A DNA stretch of 22,765 nt from CAZRDB01 sp964598695. GTDB taxonomy: Bacteria > Armatimonadota > Zipacnadia > UBA1398. This document shows positions 7,145-15,067 of the stretch, one piece after another. Where the stretch lies: the NCBI GenBank assembly GCA_964598695.1, contig CAZRDB010000063.1, forward strand, positions 1 through 22,765, written 5' to 3'. Each line of letters starts with the position of its first letter. Position 1 is the stretch's first letter. The notes below the pieces were generated by a model that worked only from the letters and a program-made list of their open reading frames with translations, made no database searches and was not told where the DNA came from. A program made the translations under genes and the position numbers.

Positions 7145-8257
7145 TCAGCGGAACAGCCGCGGGACGAGTTCCCCGAGGTACTGCCGCCAGATGCTCCAGG
7201 TGTGGGCGCCCTCGGTCTCGTGCAGCTCGTGGTCGATGCCGGCCTGCGTGAGCGCCGCAGTGAAGTCCCGGTGTGTGTTGAGCAGGAAGTCGTCGACGCC
7301 GATCGCGAGCCAGAACAGGGACAACGCCTCATTGGTCGCGGCCGGATCCTGCGCGAGCCGCTCGACTACCCGCTCGGCCCGCCAGGCAGCGGCGCTCATG
7401 CAGCCGACCCATGCGAAGAGGTCGAGACGCGTGAGGCCGAACTCGATCGAGTGTGCTCCGCCCATCGAGAGGCCGGCGATGGCGCGGCGCTCCCGGCTGC
7501 CGTCGACCCGGTAGCGTGACTCGGCCAGCGGCATGAGCCCCAGGAAGAAGTCGGTCCGGAAGGTCTCGAGCGCGCGGGGCCACCACTCACTCATCTCGCC
7601 CTCCGGCATCCCCAGCGGCATCCCATCCGGCATCACGACCACCATGGGCTCGGCCCGGCCGAGCGCGATCAGGTTGTCGAGAATCACGTTCGCGCGCCCG
7701 AGCTGGGTCCAGCAGGCGTCATCGTCGCCCATCCCGTGCAGGAGGTACAGCACCGGGTAGGCGCGCTCGGGCTCGTCGCCGTAGCCGGGCGGGGTGTAGA
7801 CGTGTGCCCTGCGCGGGCTGTCGACCGCCGGCGAGCGGTACCAGTGCATCGCGACGCTGCCGTGCGGGACATCGCGCCACGCGTCGAGCCGGGGCGCGTC
7901 CGGCGGCGCGGGCACCTCAACCGTCCCGCGCGCGCCACGGCGGGTGCCGAAGAGGCTGGCGCTGGCCGGGTCGGCGAGCGGCAGGCCGTCGAGCACGAAG
8001 CCGTAGTCGTAGATCCCCGGCGGGAGGGGGCCGACCGTCAGCGACCACACGCCGTCGTCGCCGCGGGCCATCGGCGCCTCGTAGGCGCTCAGCTCCTTGG
8101 GCAGCTCCGGGCTGCGGAGCAGTACGCTCTGCGCGTTCGGCGCGAAGAGCCGGAAGTGGACGGTTCCGTCGGCTTCGACCTCGGGGGAGACGACGCGGCC
8201 GGGCTCGGCGAGGGTCGGCTGGTCGCCATCGGGCTGGGGGCGGTTCGGTTGGGGCAT
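7145..8257 (-). CDS. Esterase (CE1 / enterochelin-esterase type) with N-terminal Ig-like domain
   Basis: Alpha/beta-hydrolase esterase (PF00756), 370 residues. Residues about 22-115 form an E-set/CBM48-like Ig domain (VHFRLFAPNAQSVLL, PGIYDYGFVLDG), as in CE1-type feruloyl and acetyl esterases. The hydrolase domain follows: YPVLYLLHGMGDDDACW (oxyanion region, about 167-183), nucleophile Ser264 in GLSMGG, acid candidates Asp322/Asp323 in IGVDDF, and His352 in EGAHTWSIW. The likely role is removing acyl groups from a polysaccharide or oligosaccharide. No signal peptide is visible, unlike the neighbouring secreted enzymes, so it may act in the cytoplasm on imported fragments. Start: ATG 8257 has a near-perfect GAGGAGG six bases upstream; the frame runs on to 8482, but that part is Arg/Pro-rich without conservation. 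Probable operon with the ThuA-like gene; divergent from the ABC genes across 160 bases. Confidence 0.9.
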   Translation of the reverse strand: MPQPNRPQPDGDQPTLAEPGRVVSPEVEADGTVHFRLFAPNAQSVLLRSPELPKELSAYEAPMARGDDGVWSLTVGPLPPGIYDYGFVLDGLPLADPASASLFGTRRGARGTVEVPAPPDAPRLDAWRDVPHGSVAMHWYRSPAVDSPRRAHVYTPPGYGDEPERAYPVLYLLHGMGDDDACWTQLGRANVILDNLIALGRAEPMVVVMPDGMPLGMPEGEMSEWWPRALETFRTDFFLGLMPLAESRYRVDGSRERRAIAGLSMGGAHSIEFGLTRLDLFAWVGCMSAAAWRAERVVERLAQDPAATNEALSLFWLAIGVDDFLLNTHRDFTAALTQAGIDHELHETEGAHTWSIWRQYLGELVPRLFR

Positions 8258-8417
8258 CGTGTACCTCCTCGGGCGGGGCCGCGACCGCGGACCCGGTTGT
8301 GCAATTCGGCGGAGGGGGCGGGGCACTCCTTCGTCGGGGCGGGCGGAGCAGGGCGGTCCTCGAGCCAGGGCGAACTCGCGCGGACGAGTCCCCGACACGG
8401 AACAAGAGGTGTACCGA

Positions 8418-9188
8418 GTGGATCCCGGCACGGACAGCACCGCCGCAGGGGCGGCCCTTCTCACGGTCGAGGGCCTCGTCAAGCGCTACGGTCGGACGAT
8501 GGCGCTCTCGGGGCTCACCTTCACCCTGCGGCCGGGCGAGATCGTCGGGCTCGTGGGGCCGAACGGGGCCGGGAAGACGACCGCGCTCCGCTGTATCAGC
8601 GGCGTGGTCCGGCCGACGGAGGGACGCGTGGAGGTCGGCGGCTTCGACGTGGTCCGCCACGAGTTGGAGTCGAAGCAGATCATCGCGCTGGTGCCCGAGA
8701 TCCCCAACCCCTATGAGCTGCTCACCGTCTGGGAGCACCTACAGCTCATCGCGCGCGCCTACGGCCGCGAGGACGTGCTGCGGACGCACGGGGTCGAGGT
8801 GCTGACCCGCCTCAGCCTGCTCGACCGCCGCAACGACCTCGTGCTCAGCCTCTCGAAGGGGATGAAGCAGAAGCTGACCATCGCCTGCGCGTTCATCCAC
8901 CAGGCGCGGCTCTACCTGCTCGATGAGCCCCTGATGGGTCTCGATCCCCGGAGCCAGCGCGAGCTGCTCGCCATGGTGCGCGAGGCGACGGCGAGTGGGG
9001 CGGCGGCGCTGGTCTCGACGCACATCCTCGATACCGCGGAGCGGATCTGCGACCGGATCCTCGTGCTCCAGAAGGGCCGGATCACCGACGAGGGGACGGT
9101 CGCGGAACTCCGCGAGCGGGCGGCGGTGGACGGCTCGCTGGAGGACGTCTTCCTGGCCCTCACCGAGAACGCGGGGGCCGTGGAGTGA
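8418..9188 (+). CDS. ABC transporter ATP-binding protein
   Basis: Nucleotide-binding subunit of an ABC exporter, 256 residues, cytoplasmic face of the inner membrane. Walker A GPNGAGKT lies at about residues 47-54, the Q-loop region is replaced by IIALVPEIPNPYELLTVWEHL, the signature is the variant LSKGMKQK, Walker B plus catalytic Glu is LYLLDEPLMGLD, and the H-loop is VSTHILDTAERICD. This is the ABC-2 exporter type (DrrA/CcmA-like). Start: GTG 8418 has AAGAGGTG ending seven bases upstream; the frame is open far upstream to 8097, but that stretch overlaps the esterase gene and is unconserved; GTG 8409 is a second choice. It overlaps the permease gene by four bases (GTGA), so the two are translationally coupled. 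The exported substrate is unknown. Confidence 0.93.
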   Translation: MDPGTDSTAAGAALLTVEGLVKRYGRTMALSGLTFTLRPGEIVGLVGPNGAGKTTALRCISGVVRPTEGRVEVGGFDVVRHELESKQIIALVPEIPNPYELLTVWEHLQLIARAYGREDVLRTHGVEVLTRLSLLDRRNDLVLSLSKGMKQKLTIACAFIHQARLYLLDEPLMGLDPRSQRELLAMVREATASGAAALVSTHILDTAERICDRILVLQKGRITDEGTVAELRERAAVDGSLEDVFLALTENAGAVE

Positions 9189-10876
9189 CGCAGAGCCTGC
9201 GGGTTCTCGGCTTCCTGGCCGCCTGCCGGGCGCGCAACTGGCTTCGGCGCACCGCGAGCAGTCCGGGCCGGCTGATCCCCCTGCTGCTGATGGCCCCCGC
9301 CGCGATGCTGGTGGGCCTCTCGGCCGTGGCCGTGCTGTTCGTCCCCAGCCTGGGGCCGGAGTCCGAGGCCGGCCCGATGCGGCTGCTCACGGCCTATCGC
9401 GATGACATCCGGGCCGGCGTGCTGGTCGTGCTGGTGCTGATCGGCCTGGCCGTCGTGAGCAAGGCGCTGGAGGGCGACCTGCTCGCGTTCCAGCAGGGAG
9501 ACGTCGACTTCCTGTTCCCCGCTCCCGTCTCGCGCAAGGCCCTGCTGCTCGTTCGTCTGCTCTCCGACTACACCGTGCATGCCTCCGTCGCCCTGCCGCT
9601 CACGCTCTACCTGGTGCTCCCAGTCCGGATCGCGATCCCCGGCCACGCGGGACCGCTGTGGGCCCTCCAGGTCTGCTTCGGCTCGCTCGCCCTGTTCGTC
9701 GCGCTCACCAACATCGGGCGACTGGCCCAGGCGGTGGTCAGTTCGCGGGTCGAGGGGCTCCGCTGGGCGCGGTTCGTGCGCGCCGGAGCCCTCATCCTGG
9801 CCGCCGGTCTGTGCGCGGCGCTCATCGCCGACCAGCTCCGGGGCGCCGACCCGCTCGCGACGCCGGTCGCCCTGCTCTCCTCTCGTGTCGCTGCCCTCGC
9901 GTTCGCTCCGTGCGCGCTGGTCGCCGACCTCTACGTCGCGCCGCTCGGGGGCGTGTCGTCGCCCGGCCAGGGCTTCGGGGCGCTGCTTCTCGCCGCGGTC
10001 GCGAGCGGGGCTCTCCTGCTCCTGTGGGGCCGACCGGCCTGCGAGTCGGCGCTGAACGCGACGGCACGACGCCACGCTCTGTGGCAGGCGGTCTGGAAGG
10101 CCGATGCCAGCTCGATCCGCGCGGCCGAGCTGATGGGGCGCGAGGTCCGCGGCTGGTCCCTGGGGCTGCCCCCGCTCGGAGGCGGGGCGGGCGCGCTCGT
10201 CGCCAAGTCGCTCCTCTACGGGTGGCGCAACAGCCCCTGGGGAGTGGTGGTCGCGCTGTTCCTCGCCCTCGCGCCGATCGTCGCCGGCCCCGCGATCCTC
10301 CGGGCGCTCGAGGGCTCCGAGTTCTTCGACGAGGCCTCGCTACGCTGGATGCCGGCCTGCACCCTCGCGCTCGTGTTCGCCTGGAGCCAACGGATCCGGC
10401 TGATCGCGCGCGAGGAGTTCGCGCGGCTCACCTACCTCCGGAGCCTGCCGATCCGGTCGGCCTCCGTCGTCGCGAGCCTGCTGGTGGTCCCCACCCTCGC
10501 GTTCTCGGCCTTCCTCGCCGTGTTCACGCTCAGCTTGTGCCTGGCCTTCCGGACCATCGAGCCGGCCGAGGCCTGGGTCGTGGTGCTCGTCACGCCCCTG
10601 CTCTTCGGGGCCCTCGGCTCCGTGCACCTGTGCTCGGCGCTGCTCTACCCGACCTACGACCCCAGCTTCGGCAAGGGCTTCCTCTCCGACCTCGCCCTGA
10701 TGCCGGCGGCCGGGCTCGTCTTCGGCTCCGTCGTCGGCGTCTCCGCGGCATGCCTGTTCGGCGGGCTCGGCACCGGCGTCGCGGCGGCGGCGGGCAACGC
10801 GGTCGCGCTCGGGTGGCTCGCCGTGGGGGTCAAGGTCGCCGGCCTGCTGCTCGACCGCCTGGAGCCGGGGACGTAG
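9185..10876 (+). CDS. ABC exporter permease, multi-spanning membrane protein
   Basis: Integral membrane partner of the preceding ATPase, 563 residues. Many hydrophobic spans are visible, for example LIPLLLMAPAAMLVGLSAVA (about 30-49), AGVLVVLVLIGLAVV (about 78-92), ALFVALTNIGRLAQAVVSSR, VVVALFLALAPIVAGPAIL and several in the last 150 residues (WVVVLVTPLLFGALG, AGLVFGSVVGVSAACLFGGL). The organisation, with two membrane blocks around a soluble region and FQQGDVDFLFPAPVSRKALL after the first, fits the 'putative ABC exporter' family (PF16962). The GTG start overlaps the ATPase stop (GTGA), which fixes it. It converges on the outer-membrane barrel gene with only 20 bases between stops, where a short CG-rich repeat could serve as a weak shared terminator. 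Confidence 0.88.
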   Translation: MTQSLRVLGFLAACRARNWLRRTASSPGRLIPLLLMAPAAMLVGLSAVAVLFVPSLGPESEAGPMRLLTAYRDDIRAGVLVVLVLIGLAVVSKALEGDLLAFQQGDVDFLFPAPVSRKALLLVRLLSDYTVHASVALPLTLYLVLPVRIAIPGHAGPLWALQVCFGSLALFVALTNIGRLAQAVVSSRVEGLRWARFVRAGALILAAGLCAALIADQLRGADPLATPVALLSSRVAALAFAPCALVADLYVAPLGGVSSPGQGFGALLLAAVASGALLLLWGRPACESALNATARRHALWQAVWKADASSIRAAELMGREVRGWSLGLPPLGGGAGALVAKSLLYGWRNSPWGVVVALFLALAPIVAGPAILRALEGSEFFDEASLRWMPACTLALVFAWSQRIRLIAREEFARLTYLRSLPIRSASVVASLLVVPTLAFSAFLAVFTLSLCLAFRTIEPAEAWVVVLVTPLLFGALGSVHLCSALLYPTYDPSFGKGFLSDLALMPAAGLVFGSVVGVSAACLFGGLGTGVAAAAGNAVALGWLAVGVKVAGLLLDRLEPGT

Positions 10877-10896
10877 CCCCCGCCGGGGCGGCGGCG

Positions 10897-13659
10897 TCAG
10901 AACCCGATCCGAAGCTGCGCGTAGTAGGAGAGTGCCCGGTAAGAGCGGTCGCTACTCGCCGTGGCCTCGAGGTCGCGGTAGTTGACCCACCGGCCGCCCG
11001 CCCCCAACTGCACGTCGTTGTTGAGCCGGTAGGTGTAGGTGAGGTCGATCGCGTTGCGGTCGCTGTAGTCGAGATCGCCACGGTAGCGGGCGAGCGTCCA
11101 CTCGAGGCCGAGGTTGCTCTTCGCGTTCACGGTCCACTGGGCCGAGACGCGCGCGTTGTCGTACGCGGTGGAGGAGAGGATCGTCAGGCCCGTGTCGCCG
11201 CCGGAGCTGCCGCGGTACGAGGGGGAGAGCGAGTCGGAGAGGTTGTAGCCGGCAGAGACCGAGAACGAGCGGCTTGGGCTCCACTGCAGGCCGAGGCCCC
11301 ATCCGGAACTCCAGACCCGCCCTCGGCTGCGCTGGAGGTAGGTGGTCTGGGAGACCGTCCAGTTGGCGTCGAGGCGCAGCGAGTCCGAGGCGTCCCAGCT
11401 CACGTCGGCGTTGTAGCTTCGGCGCAACTGGTCGGCCATGTAGCCGACCCCGCCCTCGCTCTCGTAGCGGTCTTCGCGTACGCCGAAGTCGAAGCTGAGA
11501 TCGTTTCCGGGGCGGTAGCTCAGGCGGAGCGAGCTGCCGTCGGTGAGCGTCCGGGTGTCGACGACCGTGGTGTCGCTGCTCTGGAGCGCGTGGACCCCGT
11601 AGTAGCGCAGGAGATAGGCCGCGCGCAGGCTGCCGGCATCGGCGGCCGCCGCCGTCGCCGAGCTGATGTAGGTGGCGCCCGAGCTGTCGTTGAGCGACTT
11701 CCGGAGTGAGATCGAGACCGAGTCCACCGGGCTGTAGGTGAGGTCGGCCGAGAGGTACCGCTGGCTCGAGTTGAGCGTCGCCCCCATCAGGTCGCGTGTC
11801 CGCGAGTCCGACCAGGAGACCGAGACGCTGTTGCGCGAGGCCCAGCGGTACGAGAGGCCGGCACGGCGCGACTCGGTCCTCGTCCGGCTCTGGGTCGTGG
11901 TGTCTGCGTCGGTCTGGCTGGTCTCGGTCGAGGCCCGCGAGGCGAACCGCGTAGTCCGCGACCAGTCGGCCGAGGCATCGAGGCTGCCGAAGCGCTGCGA
12001 CCACGAGACCGTCGCGCCGTCGCTGCGGTTGCGGCTGCCCGCCGTCGCGCTGCTGGAACTCGACGAGGTGAGCGAGGCGCCGATCCGGCCGTCCCCGTAC
12101 TGGTACTGGGCCGTCGCCGATCGCTGGTCGTTGACGTACGAGAGCGACGCCGTCGAGGAGCCGCCCGAGGTGTCGCCGCCGAGCGAGAGTCCCGTCCGGC
12201 TGCGGTTGCGCGACCAACTGGCTTGGGTCGAGAGCTTGTTGTCCGGCCGGTAGCTCGCGCGCAGGCTCCAGCCGCTCTGGTCGCGGTCGAAGGTCGCCGC
12301 GTCGATCCGGCTGAAGCCGGCATCCTGCTGCTGGTAGGAGCCGCTCAGGTCGAGCTTGTCGTCCAGCCCCCGCCAGGAGAAGCGGCCGTTCCACGCGTTG
12401 CCGCCGGGCGCCGGGTCGCCGTTCGAGAGCAGGCCGCCCTGCGAACGCGCGAGGGAAAACTGCGTGCGCAGAGCGCCGAAACGGTAACCGGCATCGACCC
12501 CCCACAGCTCCTTCTTCGTGTCGGCCTGCGCGTCGGTCTCGAGCGAGCTGTAGACGATCCGCAGGTTCGACGTCGCCGGCACGATGTTGAAGAACTGGAT
12601 GACGCCCGTGGCGGTGTTGAGCGTGAAATCGACGTCCTGCGTCAGCGCGACGCCGTCGACGTAGGCGGTGACCGACTTGGTCGTGTCGATCGGTCGGTAG
12701 CTCAGTTGGAAGGGCCCCGTCGTGCTGTTGGGGATGAACTCCTCCTCGCGCTGGACCGACTGCTCCTCGCCGCTGCCGCCGCCGGCGATGTTCTGCGTGA
12801 TGTAGGTGACCGCCACCGGCATTCTGCCCAGGCGGTAGTCGACGGCGCCGCCCCAGAAGAGGCCCCGTGCCTGGCCGCTCCGGTTCTCCTCGTAGACGAC
12901 GCTGATCACCGAGCTTTGGAGCACGATCAGCTCCTCGTCGAAGGAGAGCCGTCCGGTCTCCGGCTCGAGCTGGTACCGGCCGCGCGCGATGTCCTGCTCA
13001 TCGATCCGGACCCGCACCGTCTCCTCGCGCACCGGCGTGTACTGCAGGTAGTAGGGCCCCGAGGTGCCCTCGCCCGGGATCGACTCCCGCCGCGTGATGC
13101 CCTTGGTCTCCGTCGCGAAGACCTGGTACGTGCCCCGCCGTCCGAGATCGCCCGTGACGGTGACGCCCTTGGTCCGGCGGTCGAGGGTCACGAAGGAGTT
13201 GCGCGTGAGGCGGGCCTGCACGTCGCCATACGTCACGTCGAACTCGTCCTCGTGCCAGATGAGCGTCCAGTCGATGTTGGTCGGCGCATACGGCCTGCCG
13301 CTCGCCGCCGCGCGGATGTAGATCGGCAGCGCGCCCCAGACACGGCCGTTGGCGCTGATCGAGTAGCTCTGCTGGAACGGATCGGTATCGGAGTACTGCT
13401 GCTCGTAGATGGTGCTGTTGCCGGTGACCGAGGCGCCGCGCAGGCTGGCGGTGTAGCTGCCGTTGATCCGCAGCTTCTCCGAGAGCCCCTGGGCGCGCGT
13501 GGGGCCGGAGCTGCTCCGTCGGCTGCCGCTCGAGCCGTCGAGGCTCGTCCCCGTCATCGTGCCCGAGTAACCCTGGCCGTCGCTCGCGCCCGGCCAGGCC
13601 GAGGTGTCGGACCGGTGGGTGACCGTCCCCTCCGCAAGTACCCCGTGAATGCGGCCCAC
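10897..13659 (-). CDS. Outer-membrane beta-barrel protein, main part (N-terminus cut by assembly join)
   Basis: Body of a large outer-membrane protein. The C-terminal ~650 residues are alternating Ser/Tyr/Arg-rich strands ending in an aromatic beta-signal (LRIGF), typical of barrels inserted by the BAM complex. The N-terminal part carries two SprA-like Ig/strand modules of the form 'V.VDG....D.DY.L...TG.I.F...V....IRIVY': one around IARGRYQLEPETGRLSF and one around ALTQDVDFTLNTATGVIQFF. No plug domain or TonB box is seen. The apparent GTG start at 13659 is not trusted: it lies in suspect sequence beside the N-gap, an in-frame stop occurs at 13672-13674, and no signal peptide precedes the barrel here. 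The true N-terminus is the fragment at 13713-13966. The complete protein would be about 985 residues. Last gene of the DUF5693-csaB operon. Exact function unknown. Confidence 0.8.
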   Translation of the reverse strand: MGRIHGVLAEGTVTHRSDTSAWPGASDGQGYSGTMTGTSLDGSSGSRRSSSGPTRAQGLSEKLRINGSYTASLRGASVTGNSTIYEQQYSDTDPFQQSYSISANGRVWGALPIYIRAAASGRPYAPTNIDWTLIWHEDEFDVTYGDVQARLTRNSFVTLDRRTKGVTVTGDLGRRGTYQVFATETKGITRRESIPGEGTSGPYYLQYTPVREETVRVRIDEQDIARGRYQLEPETGRLSFDEELIVLQSSVISVVYEENRSGQARGLFWGGAVDYRLGRMPVAVTYITQNIAGGGSGEEQSVQREEEFIPNSTTGPFQLSYRPIDTTKSVTAYVDGVALTQDVDFTLNTATGVIQFFNIVPATSNLRIVYSSLETDAQADTKKELWGVDAGYRFGALRTQFSLARSQGGLLSNGDPAPGGNAWNGRFSWRGLDDKLDLSGSYQQQDAGFSRIDAATFDRDQSGWSLRASYRPDNKLSTQASWSRNRSRTGLSLGGDTSGGSSTASLSYVNDQRSATAQYQYGDGRIGASLTSSSSSSATAGSRNRSDGATVSWSQRFGSLDASADWSRTTRFASRASTETSQTDADTTTQSRTRTESRRAGLSYRWASRNSVSVSWSDSRTRDLMGATLNSSQRYLSADLTYSPVDSVSISLRKSLNDSSGATYISSATAAAADAGSLRAAYLLRYYGVHALQSSDTTVVDTRTLTDGSSLRLSYRPGNDLSFDFGVREDRYESEGGVGYMADQLRRSYNADVSWDASDSLRLDANWTVSQTTYLQRSRGRVWSSGWGLGLQWSPSRSFSVSAGYNLSDSLSPSYRGSSGGDTGLTILSSTAYDNARVSAQWTVNAKSNLGLEWTLARYRGDLDYSDRNAIDLTYTYRLNNDVQLGAGGRWVNYRDLEATASSDRSYRALSYYAQLRIGF

Positions 13660-13751
13660 CGGGGGGTGGGGTTAAACGAACCCACCCCCGGCCCCCCCCC
13701 GGNNNNNNNNNNGCCGAGGTGTCGGTCCGGAGGGTGTCCGTGCCCGTCCGC
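13598..13751. repeat. Near-duplicate segment flanking the scaffold gap (13598-13635 and 13713-13751)
   Basis: The 29 bases at 13598-13626 and 13713-13741 differ at only three positions, and weaker similarity runs about ten bases further with one gap. On the minus strand both encode a stretch ending in DTSA, in the same reading phase. Most likely they are two versions of one locus left at adjoining contig ends; a genuine short internal repeat is the alternative. Confidence 0.7.
13659..13712. other. Scaffold gap (10 N) with palindromic contig end
   Basis: Positions 13703-13712 are N. Just left of them, 13659-13673 and 13679-13691 form an imperfect inverted repeat around AAACG, followed by a run of C (13692-13700). 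Palindromic, homopolymer-ending sequence next to a gap is typical of an assembly artefact. The stop codon and frame change it introduces into the barrel gene should not be taken as biological. Confidence 0.85.
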
Positions 13752-13966
13752 TCGTCGCCCTGGAAGTCGGCCCACGGGTCGTTGGGGTTCTCCGAGCCCA
13801 GCCCGGGCAGCCCACCGGGCCCCCGGCCCGGCCCCCGGAGATCGCTCCCGGCCGGCCGGCCGGGGAAGTCGGTCGTGAGCTGGTCGGGCAGGTCGACGGC
13901 GAGACAGGCCGCCTGGGTCACGACCCAGCACAGCACCACCGTCGCCTTGGCCAACCCACGTCGCAT
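13713..13966 (-). CDS. N-terminal fragment of the outer-membrane barrel protein (signal peptide)
   Basis: Start ATG 13966 begins with a signal peptide (ATVVLCWVVTQAACLAVD, about residues 7-24). A Gly/Pro-rich linker and ENPNDPWADFQGDERTGTD follow, and the reading runs into the N-gap after 84 residues. On the far side the barrel lies in a different frame when the 10 N are counted literally. If the near-duplicate segments on the two sides are overlaid as one, the frame continues directly into the barrel (…DTS then AWPGASDGQG). It begins 36 bases after the csaB stop, with GGTGG upstream, so it is the third gene of the operon. A lipobox reading (QAAC) was considered, but Gln at position -3 makes it weak. 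Confidence 0.7.
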
Positions 13967-14002
13967 CTACCGGACCACCAGCACTCGGGAGCGGCTACCG
14001 AC

Positions 14003-15067
14003 TCAGGCTCCCGGCGCCGCCTGCTCTCGAGCGGTAGCGATGAGTCCCGCCAGGACTTCGACGTTCCGGCGGGCACGCACGTGCTCTTCCTCCACACGCG
14101 CGGCAGGAGCGCGGCCCCACGTCGGATCGCCCACGAGCGCGGCGATGCGGGCGGCTTGCGGAGATTCCCCGACCCGTCCGGCCGGCTCCAGCCCCAAGGC
14201 CGCGAGTAGGCCGTCCACCTTCGGGTCGTAGCTGAGGCCGAGAACGCGGCACTCGGCGCGCGCGCCGAGGAGCAGCGCGTGCAGCCGCATCGCGACGACC
14301 GCCTCGCACGAGCCCAGTAGCGCCAGCGCCTCCTCGGCCGATTGCGGCCGAACGGGCTCGGCCTTCCGCCCCGTAAGACGCGCGACCTCCCCCAGCAGTC
14401 TCGCGTCCTCTTCCGACATCGCCAGGCCGATGACCTCGCGGCCCCCGGCCTCCAGCGTCCCGGCCAGCTCGGCCCACCAGGCCGGCGAGAGACCACGACG
14501 GCCGCCCCACGGCCGCGGGGCCAGTGCGACCCGCGCCGGCCGCTCCCGCAGCAGCCCCCGGGGCGGCGGGACGAGCCATCCCGCATCGGCCGTCCGCACC
14601 GCGCGGTCGCCGCAGGAGAGCCGGCGGACCAGCTCGAGGGAGGCCTCGTCGCGGACGAGCACCGCGTCGGCGCTCGCGAGCGCGCGCCGGGTCAGCCAGC
14701 GCCCCGGGAGGCTGCGGAGCGGCCCGACGCTCTGGGCAACGTGGACCACGCGGGCCCCCGCGCGCCGCGCGCGCGCGACCACCCCGCCGTACCACGCGCA
14801 TGAGGCGACGCTCGTCGCGTCCTGGAAGATCCCTCCCGGCCCGACGGCCAGCACGCGGCAGGTGGTGAGGGCGCGGGCCATCGCCGCGCGATCGGCGCGC
14901 GGGATCTGGCTCGTCGCGGCCGGGAGCCGCGAGCCACGCGGCCCGACGAGGACCCCGAGGCGCGCGTCCGGGCAGCTTCGGTAGAGGTCCTCCACAACCG
15001 CCGAGAGGATCACCTCGTCGCCCAGGTTTCCGAAGCCGAAGTAGCCACAGAAGAGGACGTCAAGCAT
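14003..15067 (-). CDS. csaB: Polysaccharide pyruvyl transferase CsaB
   Basis: Transfers pyruvate from phosphoenolpyruvate to a cell-wall polysaccharide, making the ketal that SLH-domain surface proteins bind; 354 residues, the usual length. Family signatures (PF04230): CGYFGFGNLGDEVILSA at about 7-23, VGPGGIFQDATS at about 75-86, VVHVAQSVGPL near 107-117, SADAVLVRDEASLEL near 132-146, the conserved VAMRLHALLLGA at about 258-269, and LGLSYDPKV soon after. The start is ATG 15067, which overlaps the end of the DUF5693 gene by eight bases, so translation is probably coupled. A longer reading to 15232 would lie wholly inside the neighbour. DUF5693 next to CsaB is a recurrent arrangement, which strengthens both calls. 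It implies SLH-type surface proteins elsewhere in the genome. Confidence 0.93.
   Translation of the reverse strand: MLDVLFCGYFGFGNLGDEVILSAVVEDLYRSCPDARLGVLVGPRGSRLPAATSQIPRADRAAMARALTTCRVLAVGPGGIFQDATSVASCAWYGGVVARARRAGARVVHVAQSVGPLRSLPGRWLTRRALASADAVLVRDEASLELVRRLSCGDRAVRTADAGWLVPPPRGLLRERPARVALAPRPWGGRRGLSPAWWAELAGTLEAGGREVIGLAMSEEDARLLGEVARLTGRKAEPVRPQSAEEALALLGSCEAVVAMRLHALLLGARAECRVLGLSYDPKVDGLLAALGLEPAGRVGESPQAARIAALVGDPTWGRAPAARVEEEHVRARRNVEVLAGLIATAREQAAPGA

Noticed and set aside
8317..8329. 13-base sequence GGCGGGGCACTCC identical to the 3' arm of the hairpin at 3134-3146
   Set aside because: The second site lacks the partner arm, and a 13-base GC-rich match is not remarkable at this composition.
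13659..13691. Inverted repeat beside the gap as a real terminator inside the barrel gene
   Set aside because: It adjoins the N-run and a C homopolymer and sits between duplicate contig ends, so an assembly artefact explains it better.
12223..13878. 551-codon plus-strand frame running through the N-gap
   Set aside because: It contains undefined bases, has no motifs, and is opposite the barrel gene.
13964..13966. Lipoprotein signal in the barrel's N-terminal fragment
   Set aside because: The residues before the Cys (QAA) do not fit the usual lipobox, and a beta-barrel is not expected to be a lipoprotein.
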